Shown here: piece by piece, positions 33,419 through 42,802 of the stretch
Numbering within the stretch: the stretch's first letter is position 1
Layout: each line of letters begins with the position of its first letter
Assembly (NCBI RefSeq): GCF_002980525.1
Contig: NZ_PVBQ01000016.1
Coordinates: 36,432 to 100,431, forward strand
Direction: 5' to 3'
DNA: 64,000 bases
From: Sphingobacterium haloxyli
GTDB taxonomy: Bacteria > Bacteroidota > Bacteroidia > Sphingobacteriales > Sphingobacteriaceae
The notes under the pieces: model-generated
What the model was told of the DNA's origin: nothing
The model's input: the letters and a program-made list of their open reading frames with translations, nothing else
The model's database searches: none
Program-made: the position numbers and the translations under genes

Positions 33419-35452
33419 TTATGTAATTATCAGATAAAGTATTCCCAAAATAACAACCGTCAGCGCGAAGCCCAGATACCCCTGTAACTGCCCATTCTGA
33501 ACATGCCGGACAAGGTGACCGATATAGTACGCCATCTGGGCAAACGAATTGACCAGTCCGTCGACGATATATTTGTCAAACCAATAAATGGCTGCAGAAA
33601 GCCGACGTACAAACCAGGAAAAAAGCTTGGTGGTTCCGTCTACCGCGTAACGATCAAAAATATATAGCATACGGCTAAGTTTTAGTGTTCCTTTTACGAA
33701 TATACGTTCGTTAAATTCGTTCAAATAACCTTGTTTATTCGCAAAGTGTACCAGCCTGTTGTTCTCGGAAAGGGGATATTTCGCCTTTGCATACCAGTGC
33801 CATCCGACAAGCCATGCCAAGATAGCTCCTCCTGTTAAAACGGCGGGGATGAATAAATGCGCTTGTGCAAGCGTAGGATACGCGGTGTCAGCGTCCAATG
33901 TCTGCATAATCCAGGAACTATGATAATCCGCTAATGACAATCCGAAAAGTGGGAATAGACTAGCTGCAGCAAGGAAAAACATCGGGATAAGCATTGCGCC
34001 AGGCGCTTCGTGGAGTGCAAAGCCTCCTTGAACATGTGAATCGTATTTAAAAGAACCGAAAAATGCCTTGAAAATAAGCCGTCCGATGTAGAAGGCCGTA
34101 AGTATGCTGACGATAATCAATACGATTGGAATCAATACGTAAACACCACCAAAATGAATAGCCCACTCGTATGCAGTAATCACGATACTGTCCTTGGAAA
34201 GATACCCCGATGTAAATGGGAATCCAGCAAGGGATAAAGAAGCAATGGCCATGCAGAAAAAGGTTTTGGGCATAAAACGTCTCAGACCGCCCAGGTGACG
34301 TAAATCTTGCGGATCGATGTTCAGCCTTGCCTTTGTCTTTAAATGGGCCATTTCGTGTATGATAGCACCCGCACTCAAGAAGAGCAAACATTTAAAGAAA
34401 GCATGCGTGGTAAGGTGGAACATGGCTGCATCCCAGGAGCCGATGCCGACGCCGACCATCATAAAGCCCAACTGGGAAATGGTCGAAAAGGCCAGCACCT
34501 TTTTTATATCATATTGTCCCAAAGCAAAAAGAGCTGCTGTGAGGGCAGTGAGCGTGCCGATAATAACAATAATGAGCAAAACCGTTTCATTAAAAAGTGG
34601 AAAAACGGTGCATAGTAAAAATACGCCTGCTGCTACCATCGTTGCGGCATGGATAAGGGATGATACAGAAGTAGGTCCTTCCATCGCATCGGGTAACCAC
34701 ACGTGCAGGGGAAATTGGGCCGATTTAGCCATAGCACCCAAGAAAAATGCTAACCCCGCGAAAGTAACCCATGGGGCGTTCTTATCAATAGATGAGATAA
34801 GGCCGATATTAATGTCTTTAAAGAAACCTGTTTGGTTAAACAACGCAGAAAGATCTAGCGTGCCACAATGAGCATAAACGAGGGCTATCCCGATTAGAAA
34901 ACCAAGATCTCCGATTCTATTAATTATAAACGCTTTTTTATTGGCCTGTGCTGCAGTTTCTCTAGTAAACCAAAAACCTATCAGCAAGTAGGAGGCGAAG
35001 CCCACTAGTTCCCAGAAAATATAAAGTTGCAACAGATTGAGGGATACCGTGAGCCCTAACATGGCGAAACAGAATAGGCTTAGGTACATCCAATAACGGT
35101 GTATTCCGGTATCACCCTTCATATAGGCGCGCGAGTAAATATGTACAGGTAACGCAATAACACAGACAACCAGTTGCATCAACGCGGTGAGGTTATTTAC
35201 AAGTATACCTACATGGAGTGTATGATCTCCAATAGTGAACCATTCCCATTTTTGTTGAAGCGATGTGTTATTCCACACAGGTAAGAATACACCGAATAGA
35301 CTGATGATGGTACTTCCTAAGATAGCTATTAAAGCCATATTGCCTGAAATCGCTTTTTTACCAAGCATGGCCTGCAGAACGAAAGCCAACAAAGGAAACG
35401 AGATCACGAGGATGCTGGCAATAATGGGCGATATGGGGACAAATGTGTTCAC
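33419..35452 (-). CDS. nuoL: NADH-quinone oxidoreductase subunit L
   Basis: This is the largest proton-pumping subunit of complex I, 677 residues including the long lateral helix region at the C-terminus. Diagnostic segments are YIFWELVGFASYLLIGFWF, FPLHVWLPDAMEGPTSVSSL, and KKVLAFSTISQLGFMMVGVG. The start is GTG at 35452; the next in-frame ATG would remove the first membrane helices, so GTG is accepted. It follows nuoK by two bases. Confidence 0.97.
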   Translation of the reverse strand: MNTFVPISPIIASILVISFPLLAFVLQAMLGKKAISGNMALIAILGSTIISLFGVFLPVWNNTSLQQKWEWFTIGDHTLHVGILVNNLTALMQLVVCVIALPVHIYSRAYMKGDTGIHRYWMYLSLFCFAMLGLTVSLNLLQLYIFWELVGFASYLLIGFWFTRETAAQANKKAFIINRIGDLGFLIGIALVYAHCGTLDLSALFNQTGFFKDINIGLISSIDKNAPWVTFAGLAFFLGAMAKSAQFPLHVWLPDAMEGPTSVSSLIHAATMVAAGVFLLCTVFPLFNETVLLIIVIIGTLTALTAALFALGQYDIKKVLAFSTISQLGFMMVGVGIGSWDAAMFHLTTHAFFKCLLFLSAGAIIHEMAHLKTKARLNIDPQDLRHLGGLRRFMPKTFFCMAIASLSLAGFPFTSGYLSKDSIVITAYEWAIHFGGVYVLIPIVLIIVSILTAFYIGRLIFKAFFGSFKYDSHVQGGFALHEAPGAMLIPMFFLAAASLFPLFGLSLADYHSSWIMQTLDADTAYPTLAQAHLFIPAVLTGGAILAWLVGWHWYAKAKYPLSENNRLVHFANKQGYLNEFNERIFVKGTLKLSRMLYIFDRYAVDGTTKLFSWFVRRLSAAIYWFDKYIVDGLVNSFAQMAYYIGHLVRHVQNGQLQGYLGFALTVVILGILYLIIT

Positions 35453-35454
35453 GC

Positions 35455-35760
35455 TTAATCTTTCAATTCGTGGATGTCTTGAGGATTGATGGTCTTAAAA
35501 TGCCGATACACATTTAAGATAATGGCTAACCCCACAGCGACGGACGCGGCTGCAAGAACGATCGCGAACAACGCAAATACTTGACCGCCATAATTTATCT
35601 TATCGTATTTTCCGAACGCTACAAAGTTCAGTATAGCAGCGTTAATCATGAGTTCGATACCCACCAAAATCATAATTGTGTTGCGTTTAGCAAGTACTGC
35701 ATACAAACCGATACAAAAAATGCACGCGCTGACGACTAAAAAATGGGTGAGGCTTATCAT
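35455..35760 (-). CDS. nuoK: NADH-quinone oxidoreductase subunit K
   Basis: This is a 101-residue, three-helix membrane subunit of complex I. It has the family segment NTIMILVGIELMINAAILNF with the functionally important membrane Glu, and QVFALFAIVLAAASVAVGLA with the second one. It overlaps nuoJ by four bases. Confidence 0.96.
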   Translation of the reverse strand: MISLTHFLVVSACIFCIGLYAVLAKRNTIMILVGIELMINAAILNFVAFGKYDKINYGGQVFALFAIVLAAASVAVGLAIILNVYRHFKTINPQDIHELKD

Positions 35761-36299
35761 GTGTTGTCCCCCTTTCGCGATACGTGCGCAGCCCCGATAA
35801 GTGCCAACATTAGGAAAACAGATATAATTTCAAAAGGTAGTACGTACTGGGTCATGAACTTGAAACCCAATGCTTTGATATTGTTATCTGTGGACAGGAT
35901 GATTGACCCTTTGGCCTCGGATTGTGTAATCCATTGCGGCATGTGGTGCGACCAGCTGATATAACTGTATATCATCACCCCGAGAAAAGCGAAGGCTAGA
36001 ACTAGTGCCTGCCAACTAGGCAATGAAATAAACCGCTTGGATGCAGATTGCAAATCGGTAAGCAATTCTTTATTGGACAGCATAAAAGCAAATATTAAGA
36101 GAATAAGCACTCCACCTACATATACTAAAATCTGGGTTATGGCGATAAAATCTGCTAATGCGAAAAGGTAAAGCCCGGCCATGGCGAAAAGCACGATGAA
36201 AAGCAGAAACAGCGCACGGGCGGTATTGCGTATGTTGACTAACAAAAGAGCAGAAACAATGGCCATGCAAGCGAAAGCGTAGAATAATAAGGATTCCAT
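35757..36299 (-). CDS. nuoJ: NADH-quinone oxidoreductase subunit J
   Basis: This is a 180-residue membrane subunit of complex I with five helices. Recognisable motifs are RNTARALFLLF and FIAITQILVYVGGVLILLIF. It overlaps nuoI by one base and nuoK by four, so the three are coupled. Confidence 0.94.
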   Translation of the reverse strand: MESLLFYAFACMAIVSALLLVNIRNTARALFLLFIVLFAMAGLYLFALADFIAITQILVYVGGVLILLIFAFMLSNKELLTDLQSASKRFISLPSWQALVLAFAFLGVMIYSYISWSHHMPQWITQSEAKGSIILSTDNNIKALGFKFMTQYVLPFEIISVFLMLALIGAAHVSRKGDNT

Positions 36300-36865
36300 T
36301 ATTGTTTTTTCTTAGCCGCCTCCTTATCAGCTTGAAAGCGTGTCCACTCTTCTTTTCGTTCCGCTATCTCTTCATCTGTCATATCGGAGAAACCGTAGAT
36401 CAGATCCGTTAGTTTTGATGTGCTGCGGTCATACTGGTCGGTCATAGTGATACACTCTGTAGGGCATACGACTGTACATAGACCACAGTACATGCATTTT
36501 GCCATGTCGATATCAAATTTCTCAGGGTATAGCCGTTTGACGCTACCATCTGACGTTTTCCCGATGACACCTACTGATTTGATCGCCTGGATATCGATAC
36601 AATCTACCGGACATGCTTTTGCACATAAATCGCAGACAATACAATCTTCAATGTCAACTTGCAATTGATAACGTGCAACTTCGGGAATAGGCATTTTTTC
36701 CTTTGGGTACTGTACAGTGGTTACACCTTTTTGTTGGCTGAAGTAGTTTTCGTCACGAATATCGAACGTATTACGGGATTTGCGCGCACCAAAGAGGTGT
36801 TTAACCGTTAAAAATAAACCTTTAACGGCAGTCATAAATCCTTGTATGGTTGTTTTTAATACCAA
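36299..36865 (-). CDS. nuoI: NADH-quinone oxidoreductase subunit I
   Basis: This is the 8Fe ferredoxin-like subunit that carries clusters N6a and N6b from the peripheral to the membrane arm. Two cluster motifs are complete: CIVCDLCAKACPVDC and CMYCGLCTVVCPTEC. The full frame starts with TTG at 36865 (188 residues); an ATG at 36835 with AAGGA just before it would shorten it by ten residues and is an equally good choice. Confidence 0.93.
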   Translation of the reverse strand: MVLKTTIQGFMTAVKGLFLTVKHLFGARKSRNTFDIRDENYFSQQKGVTTVQYPKEKMPIPEVARYQLQVDIEDCIVCDLCAKACPVDCIDIQAIKSVGVIGKTSDGSVKRLYPEKFDIDMAKCMYCGLCTVVCPTECITMTDQYDRSTSKLTDLIYGFSDMTDEEIAERKEEWTRFQADKEAAKKKQ

Positions 36866-36878
36866 AGCTCTCTTCCGT

Positions 36879-37952
36879 TTACAACATAACTAATATTCGC
36901 CATAATCCTGATATAGCGAGACAAACGAACGCTAGCGGGATTAGAATTTTCCAACATAATGTCATCAGTTGGTCGGCCCGAAAACGAGGTAGTGTCCAAC
37001 GAATCCACATCTGTATACCGACGATTGTCAGTGATTTTAACAGGGTCCATACAATTCCCCAACCTAACCCCGTTGTCCAGTCGGCAAGACGTAAACTCCC
37101 GACGTTGGGTAACGGACTGTTCCATCCGCCTAAGAAAATCACCACGCCCAATATCGCCACTAGGAACATCATCGCGTATTCTGCTAGAAACAGAAAAGCA
37201 AATTTAATTCCGCCGTATTCCGTATGGAAGCCACCAATAAGCTCTGATTCTGCTTCTGGAATATCAAAAGGAGCACGATTACATTCCGCAAGCGACGCGA
37301 TAAAGAAAATGGCATAAACAATCAGGAGATGAGGAGCTTGAAAAATATGCCAGGCGAAAATTCCACCGATATCGGTTACGTTCCAAAATCCCATAAAATA
37401 GATTTGCTCGGGTGATGCAATTCCTTGCAGGTAGGCTATGTCATTAAGGTTTAATGTCTGCGTAATCATGACCGCCGCGATAAGTGAAAGTCCTACAGGT
37501 AGTTCGTAGGATACCATTTGTGCAATGGCGCGGATAGATCCCAACAGCGAATATTTGTTGTTAGAACCCCAGCCGGCCATCAAAATACCTATAGCATCAA
37601 TCGCTACAATAGCCATGATGAAAAAGAGCCCTGTGTTGGTGTTCGCCGGGATGAAATCAGGCGCCCACGGGATGACACTAAAGCCGATGAATACGGCGAC
37701 AAATATCACGATTGGGGCAACTGCAAACAATATCTTATCGGCCGCCGATGGCGTGATAAACTCTTTTTGGAGCAGTTTTAAAATGTCTGCCAACGTTTGC
37801 ATAAGACCATATTTTCCTGTTTCCATTGGACCTAAACGGTCTTGTACAAAGCCTGCGATTTTACGCTCCGCATATACGGCAAACAGCGTGAACCCCGCAA
37901 TGAAAGCAAAGATTGCAACAGGCACAATAATATGGACAATGAAATCGGCCAA
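36879..37952 (-). CDS. nuoH: NADH-quinone oxidoreductase subunit H
   Basis: This is the eight-helix heel subunit of complex I (357 residues), which shapes the quinone site. It has ERKIAGFVQDRLGPMETGKYG, NRAPFDIPEAESELIGGFHT (the acidic loop) and FLAEYAMM. It is the first gene of this cluster. Upstream is a promoter and then a divergent gene, so nuoA-G are not adjacent. Confidence 0.97.
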   Translation of the reverse strand: MADFIVHIIVPVAIFAFIAGFTLFAVYAERKIAGFVQDRLGPMETGKYGLMQTLADILKLLQKEFITPSAADKILFAVAPIVIFVAVFIGFSVIPWAPDFIPANTNTGLFFIMAIVAIDAIGILMAGWGSNNKYSLLGSIRAIAQMVSYELPVGLSLIAAVMITQTLNLNDIAYLQGIASPEQIYFMGFWNVTDIGGIFAWHIFQAPHLLIVYAIFFIASLAECNRAPFDIPEAESELIGGFHTEYGGIKFAFLFLAEYAMMFLVAILGVVIFLGGWNSPLPNVGSLRLADWTTGLGWGIVWTLLKSLTIVGIQMWIRWTLPRFRADQLMTLCWKILIPLAFVCLAISGLWRILVML

Positions 37953-37984
37953 TTTGTCTTTTTAGAATAGTTCTTAATTAGATG

Positions 37985-37992
37985 CAAACATA
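37985..37992 (-). promoter_or_regulatory. Candidate -7 box of the nuoH-N operon
   Basis: TATGTTTG on the minus strand matches TAnnTTTG and lies 33 bases before the nuoH start codon. It supports nuoH being the first gene of its transcript. Confidence 0.55.
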
Positions 37993-38168
37993 CGGAAAAC
38001 GTAGCAAAACGCCATAATATTTGAAAAAAAATATACTAAAATAGTAGATTTTATTTCAGGCCATTAAATGGTAACCTTGTAGCGCCCTTCTCAAACCTTT
38101 CGTTTAAAGGGTTGTTTAATGAAAGAACAACGAATACTTTTCGTATACTTACAAATAACTACATACAA

Positions 38169-38951
38169 ATGAAAAAGAATAACTTTATTTATGTCGGCCT
38201 CTTGTTTATGATTTTGTTGGCAGGTTGTGCGGTCCGGAAACCGGCCAGTAACAATGTATCGGCGTTGGTAGGAAAGAAATGGCAATTGGTTGAACTGAAC
38301 GGCAGTGCCGTTCCGGCGACAGTAAATGGGAAAATGCCTTATTTGGAATTGGATGAAAAAAGCGGTCGTTATGGAGCGAGCGGAGGTTGTAACGGTGTAG
38401 GAGGTGAGTATAGCCTAAAGAAGAACAACGGAATTTCATTCTCGCGCGGTATGTCGACAATGATGGCATGCGAAGATATGAGCATCGAGAACGGGCTACG
38501 TACGTTATTTGATGAAGCAGATACCTATAAAGTAATGGAGGACACAATGACGCTATCGAAAGGGAGAGATGGAGAAGCATTGGCTAAGTTTGCATTAGTT
38601 GCGGATCAATCGGATAAGTTGACCGGCACTTGGGAGCTGGACTATATTATGGAGCCGGAAACCGATTTTAATACTTTATATGCCGCTCGGAAACCAACAA
38701 TTACGTTTGATCTGGCAAATAATAAAGTGAATGGCAACAGCAGCTGTAATAATTTTTCGGGAACGGTGAATGTCGATGGTCATGCTATTTCATTTGGCCC
38801 ACTGATGTCGACGAAAATGGCCTGTCCAGGAAATGGCGAGTCAGTGTTCTTTAAAAATATCGAGCGTGTGACGTCGTTTGACGCACAGGATTCCACACTG
38901 ACCATGATTATGGACGATATCGTGGTGATGCGTTGGCACAAGAAACAATGA
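38169..38951 (+). CDS. Two-domain META (HslJ-like) lipoprotein
   Basis: This 260-residue predicted lipoprotein starts at the ATG at 38169 (MKKNNFIYVGLLFM, lipobox LAGC). Two META domains follow: GKKWQLVELNGSAVPA...GASGGCNGVGGEY...STMMAC and TGTWELDYI...NGNSSCNNFSGTV...STKMAC. Each has the NGxxGCN-like turn and the MxxTxMAC motif of the HslJ/META family. These are envelope proteins of unclear function linked to stress tolerance. It is transcribed alone, divergent from nuoH. Confidence 0.9.
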   Translation: MKKNNFIYVGLLFMILLAGCAVRKPASNNVSALVGKKWQLVELNGSAVPATVNGKMPYLELDEKSGRYGASGGCNGVGGEYSLKKNNGISFSRGMSTMMACEDMSIENGLRTLFDEADTYKVMEDTMTLSKGRDGEALAKFALVADQSDKLTGTWELDYIMEPETDFNTLYAARKPTITFDLANNKVNGNSSCNNFSGTVNVDGHAISFGPLMSTKMACPGNGESVFFKNIERVTSFDAQDSTLTMIMDDIVVMRWHKKQ

Positions 38952-38953
38952 CA

Positions 38954-38998
38954 ATAAACAAAAAAGACACGATTATAAATCGTGTCTTTTTTGTTTAT
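38954..38998. terminator. Bidirectional terminator between META gene and gltA
   Basis: A 20-base perfect inverted repeat (38954-38973 and 38979-38998) has A-rich and T-rich outer halves. It serves both convergent genes. Confidence 0.92.
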
Positions 38999-39002
38999 CT
39001 GT

Positions 39003-40289
39003 TTATCGCTTATCGAAATTGGCGTAATCGCGTTTCGTCTCGCCGACATACACTTGGCGTGGACGCCCGATAGGTTCTTTATTGTCGCGCATCTCTTTCC
39101 ATTGTGCAATCCATCCCGGAAGCCGGCCTAAGGCAAACAATACGGTAAACATGTCTGACTCGAAACCTAAAGCACGATAAATAATACCTGAATAGAAATC
39201 AACGTTAGGATATAGTTTTCTATCGATGAAGTATTGGTCGTTGAGTGCGGCTTCTTCTAACTTTTTCGCGATATCCAATACAGGGTCTTGGACGCCCAGT
39301 CTTTCTAAAATATCGTCGCAAGCTTTTTTGATGATTTTAGCACGGGGGTCGAAGTTTTTATAGACACGGTGTCCAAATCCCATCAAGCGGAATGGATCAT
39401 TTTTGTCTTTCGCTTTTGCAAGGTATTTCTCAGCATCACCACCATCATTTTTAATGGCTTCCAACATTTCGATAACCGCTTGGTTTGCGCCTCCGTGTAG
39501 CGGCCCCCATAATGCGTTGATACCTGCTGAAATGGAAGCATATAAATTAGCGTTGGATGAGCCCACTATGCGGACGGTAGATGTAGAGCAATTCTGCTCA
39601 TGATCCGCGTGCAAGATCAATAATTTATGCATTGCGCTAATAACGACGGGATCAAAATTAGTTTCGCCCGTCACTTCTCCGAAAATCATATTCAGGAAGT
39701 TTTCAATGTAGCCATAGTTGTTTTTAGGATAAACCACGGGCTGACCCAGTGATTTTTTCTGTATCCATGAAACAATAGTCGGCATCTTTGCTATTAGATT
39801 GATAATTGTCTTGTTGTCTTCTTCTTCTGTAGCGTTCGGATTTAATGATTCAGGATAAAAGGCAGATAACGCACCTACCAAACAGGACAACTGGCCCATA
39901 GGGTGAGATTTGGAAGGAAAACCGACGAAGAAATTCTTCATATCTTCGTGTATCATCATCTGCTTTCTGATATCGGAACGAAATTTTTCTAGAACGTCTT
40001 TGGTAGGAAGCTCTCCGTATATCAATAAGTAAGCCACTTCAAGAAAAGTAGACTTTTCTGCTAACTGTTCGATAGGATAACCGCGATAATGCAGAATGCC
40101 CTGCTCCCCATCTAAAAAGGTAATTGCACTTTTGGTGGCTCCTGTATTTTTAAATCCCGGGTCCAATGTGATGTATCCTGATTGATCTCGCAGCTTGGAG
40201 ATATCTATCGCTTTCTCGTTTTCAGTACCAATAATAATTGGCAATTCGTAAGATTTTCCGCCTAAATTTATTGTTGCTTTATCCGACAT
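39003..40289 (-). CDS. gltA: Citrate synthase
   Basis: This enzyme condenses acetyl-CoA and oxaloacetate to citrate, the entry step of the TCA cycle. It has 428 residues, the size of the hexameric, Gram-negative type. Active-site regions are visible: HADHEQNCSTSTVRIVGSS (His region), GINALWGPLHGGANQAVIEM, and MGFGHRVYKNFDPRAKII with the second catalytic His, plus the Asp in VDFYSGIIYRALG. It is monocistronic. Confidence 0.97.
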   Translation of the reverse strand: MSDKATINLGGKSYELPIIIGTENEKAIDISKLRDQSGYITLDPGFKNTGATKSAITFLDGEQGILHYRGYPIEQLAEKSTFLEVAYLLIYGELPTKDVLEKFRSDIRKQMMIHEDMKNFFVGFPSKSHPMGQLSCLVGALSAFYPESLNPNATEEEDNKTIINLIAKMPTIVSWIQKKSLGQPVVYPKNNYGYIENFLNMIFGEVTGETNFDPVVISAMHKLLILHADHEQNCSTSTVRIVGSSNANLYASISAGINALWGPLHGGANQAVIEMLEAIKNDGGDAEKYLAKAKDKNDPFRLMGFGHRVYKNFDPRAKIIKKACDDILERLGVQDPVLDIAKKLEEAALNDQYFIDRKLYPNVDFYSGIIYRALGFESDMFTVLFALGRLPGWIAQWKEMRDNKEPIGRPRQVYVGETKRDYANFDKR

Positions 40290-40320
40290 ATGTTATTAAT
40301 CTAAAATAATCTACTTTCTA

Positions 40321-40328
40321 CAAATGTA
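40321..40328 (-). promoter_or_regulatory. Candidate -7 box of gltA
   Basis: TACATTTG on the minus strand matches the TAnnTTTG consensus 32 bases upstream of the gltA start. Confidence 0.55.
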
Positions 40329-40465
40329 TAAAAATCGACGATAAAATCTAATAGCGAGGCAATTTAAATGACAAAGAATTGTAAGTCTATATATTATTTT
40401 TTTGTTAAAACATTTGTTTTGTCTACGAATCTTTCGTAACATTGTGAAAGATTAGTATTTTGATT

Positions 40466-40828
40466 ATGGAAAAGTTAACGATCCAAGAAGAAGAAGCGAT
40501 GTTGTCGATCTGGCAGCTAAACGGTGGATTTGTGAAAGAAGTATTGGACAATTTAAAGGGAGAAAAGCCTCCTTATACCACCTTGGCATCGACTATTAGG
40601 AATCTAGAACGTAAGGGGTACGTGAAAGCTGTCAAGTATGCCAACGCAAAGCGCTATGAGCCTATCATTTCGGAAGAGCAGTATAAAGGAAAATTTATGC
40701 ACGGATTCGTAGGAGATTATTTTCGAAATTCCTACAAGGAAATGGTTTCTTTTTTTGTGAAAGAGGAGAAGCTTTCCGCAGCTGAATTAGAAGAAATCAT
40801 GGACATGATAAAGAAAAATAAATCTTAG
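40466..40828 (+). CDS. BlaI/MecI/CopY-family transcriptional repressor
   Basis: This 120-residue winged-helix repressor starts at the ATG at 40466 (a TTG lies two codons upstream). LTIQEEEAMLSIWQLNGGFV and PPYTTLASTIRNLERKGYVK are the canonical BlaI helix-turn-helix segments. The C-terminal helix mediates dimerisation in the family. It lies four bases before a BlaR1-like gene, the usual sensor-repressor pair. The signal here is unknown; no beta-lactamase gene is nearby. Confidence 0.93.
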   Translation: MEKLTIQEEEAMLSIWQLNGGFVKEVLDNLKGEKPPYTTLASTIRNLERKGYVKAVKYANAKRYEPIISEEQYKGKFMHGFVGDYFRNSYKEMVSFFVKEEKLSAAELEEIMDMIKKNKS

Positions 40829-40831
40829 CTT

Positions 40832-42772
40832 ATGTATTCCCTACTCGCCTATATCATTCAGGTGAATATCTTATTAGCTGTTGTATATATAGGGTATTCC
40901 GTCTTATTGAAAAGATTGACGTTTTATCGTCTAAATAGGGGATACTTTCTTGTGGGTGGCTTTTTCTCGTTCGCATATCCTTTTTTAGATATAAAATCCC
41001 TTTTTCGAGACCATATAGAACCGGTAGGGGAATTGATGGCGTATCTGCCCGGTTTCTATATGCGTCAAGTAGAAGAGTCCGTTTATACGTTGGAGAACGC
41101 GATATATAGTGGTATTGCGGTCGTTGGATTGTGGTTTGTTACCCGGTTGTGTATACAATTGCTGAGCTTATTGCGTATTCATCTCCATTCACGGAAAGCT
41201 ATATGGAAAACATACTGGTATCAACATGTGCTATTTCCCATTGTTCCTTTTTCGTTTTTAAACAAGATTTACCTCCATAAGGAACAACATCAAGAATCGG
41301 AACTCTATGGCATTTTTGAACATGAGAATATCCATGTGAAAGGCCTTCATAGCATAGATATATTAATGTTTGAAATTTTACTGATACTGTGTTGGTATAA
41401 TCCCTTCGTTTGGTTTATGCGCAGAGCCGTACGTCAAAATTTGGAATATTTGACAGATCAACAAGTGCTGAATAAGGGGGTGGATCGGAAAACCTACCAG
41501 TATTCACTGCTGAACGTATCGAAACAAGGTGCTTCGTTGGGCGTGAGCAGCCAATTTAATTTTAAATTTTTAAAAAAGCGCATTATGATGATGAACAAGA
41601 AAAAATCGTCGAAACTCGAATTGAGCAAATATGCTTTCCTGCTACCGATCTTCATTTTCTCGGCAGGAGCATTTACGATCAGCAAGGCTGATGTGAAGAT
41701 TACAGAAGCGGCGGAAGTGGTTAGGGAAAAACGATTAGATTCTTTCAAAGCTGAAGAAAAAAATGAAAGGTATGATCACGATCAGGAGTCGTTGGAAGGT
41801 GTGGTTGTCGGCCCAGATATGACAAAGTCTGAACAAGAGGCCTTGTCAAGCAAGGAAAGTAAACTGGACGTTAAGGGACTCCAGAGAGAGCCGTTGTATA
41901 TCGTCGACGGTAAACAGATGCTGTCTGGCTTTGATTTAGACGCGTTGAATCCGGATGATATTGAGAGCGTAAGTGTATGGAAGAACAGTGCGGAAGCTAT
42001 AGTGAAATATGGCAATGAAGCTGCACACGGAGTTGTTGAAATTACTACTATAGCGAAAGCTAGGCAGGACGCTGTTCGGAAAAAAGAACAGTCGCAGAAG
42101 GAAATGACCGATACTTTAAGTGGTACTGTTGGAGATAATGACAGGACAACTTCAGCGGAGGTGGTCAATAGTATTGGTCATTTTAGGGTACAGGGAGTAA
42201 AAAAGAACCCGTTGGATACGACAAAACAGCCGTTATTGTTATCGAGGGGACTGAAATCGGGTACTGTGCCCTTGTACGTAATAGATGATGAAGTGCAGTC
42301 AAAAGGCAAAACCGCATTGGACGCCTTGGATCCTAATGAAATAGAATCCATCACAGTATTGAAAGATAAATCGGCAATCTCAGTATATGGTGATAAAGGA
42401 AAAAACGGAGTATTAGTCATTGCGACTAAAAGTGGTGGAAATACGCAAGGAGATGCTCCTGTCATCACCGTAAAAGGATATAGGGACCCTGATAGCAAAG
42501 CGGTGACAGTCGATACGATGGGAGCTACCGCGGATGCAAATCGAAGAGGAAGACGTGTATGGGGTTTTGTTGCACCCAAGCCATTGAAGAATCCAGCCTA
42601 TATGGTAGACGGCGAGCTGGTTTCCAAAAAAGTGTATGCAAAGATAAAGGAAGAGGATAAAACAAGTATCGTTACCCTAACAGAAGAGCAGGCCAAAGAT
42701 TATTTAAAGGCGCATAACAAAAAAGGCAGCTTGAGTGAACACGACGGGTTGGTCAAGGTAACAACCCGGTAA
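40832..42772 (+). CDS. BlaR1-like M56 metallopeptidase with TonB-plug-like domains
   Basis: This 646-residue membrane protein has N-terminal transmembrane helices (about 8-115), an M56 peptidase core with the zinc site HENIH (164-168) and the following Asp/Glu region, and another helix near 270. The exported part carries two copies of a TonB-receptor plug-like module: PLYIVDGKQMLSGF...LNPDDIESVSV and PLYVIDDEVQSKGK...LDPNEIESITVLKD...NGVLVIATK. Known BlaR1 proteins have a penicillin-binding sensor instead. The module swap suggests sensing of an envelope or receptor-derived signal; this is inference. Confidence 0.88.
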   Translation: MYSLLAYIIQVNILLAVVYIGYSVLLKRLTFYRLNRGYFLVGGFFSFAYPFLDIKSLFRDHIEPVGELMAYLPGFYMRQVEESVYTLENAIYSGIAVVGLWFVTRLCIQLLSLLRIHLHSRKAIWKTYWYQHVLFPIVPFSFLNKIYLHKEQHQESELYGIFEHENIHVKGLHSIDILMFEILLILCWYNPFVWFMRRAVRQNLEYLTDQQVLNKGVDRKTYQYSLLNVSKQGASLGVSSQFNFKFLKKRIMMMNKKKSSKLELSKYAFLLPIFIFSAGAFTISKADVKITEAAEVVREKRLDSFKAEEKNERYDHDQESLEGVVVGPDMTKSEQEALSSKESKLDVKGLQREPLYIVDGKQMLSGFDLDALNPDDIESVSVWKNSAEAIVKYGNEAAHGVVEITTIAKARQDAVRKKEQSQKEMTDTLSGTVGDNDRTTSAEVVNSIGHFRVQGVKKNPLDTTKQPLLLSRGLKSGTVPLYVIDDEVQSKGKTALDALDPNEIESITVLKDKSAISVYGDKGKNGVLVIATKSGGNTQGDAPVITVKGYRDPDSKAVTVDTMGATADANRRGRRVWGFVAPKPLKNPAYMVDGELVSKKVYAKIKEEDKTSIVTLTEEQAKDYLKAHNKKGSLSEHDGLVKVTTR

Positions 42773-42802
42773 ACCGGAACATCCCAAGCCGGTGGATCTT
42801 CC

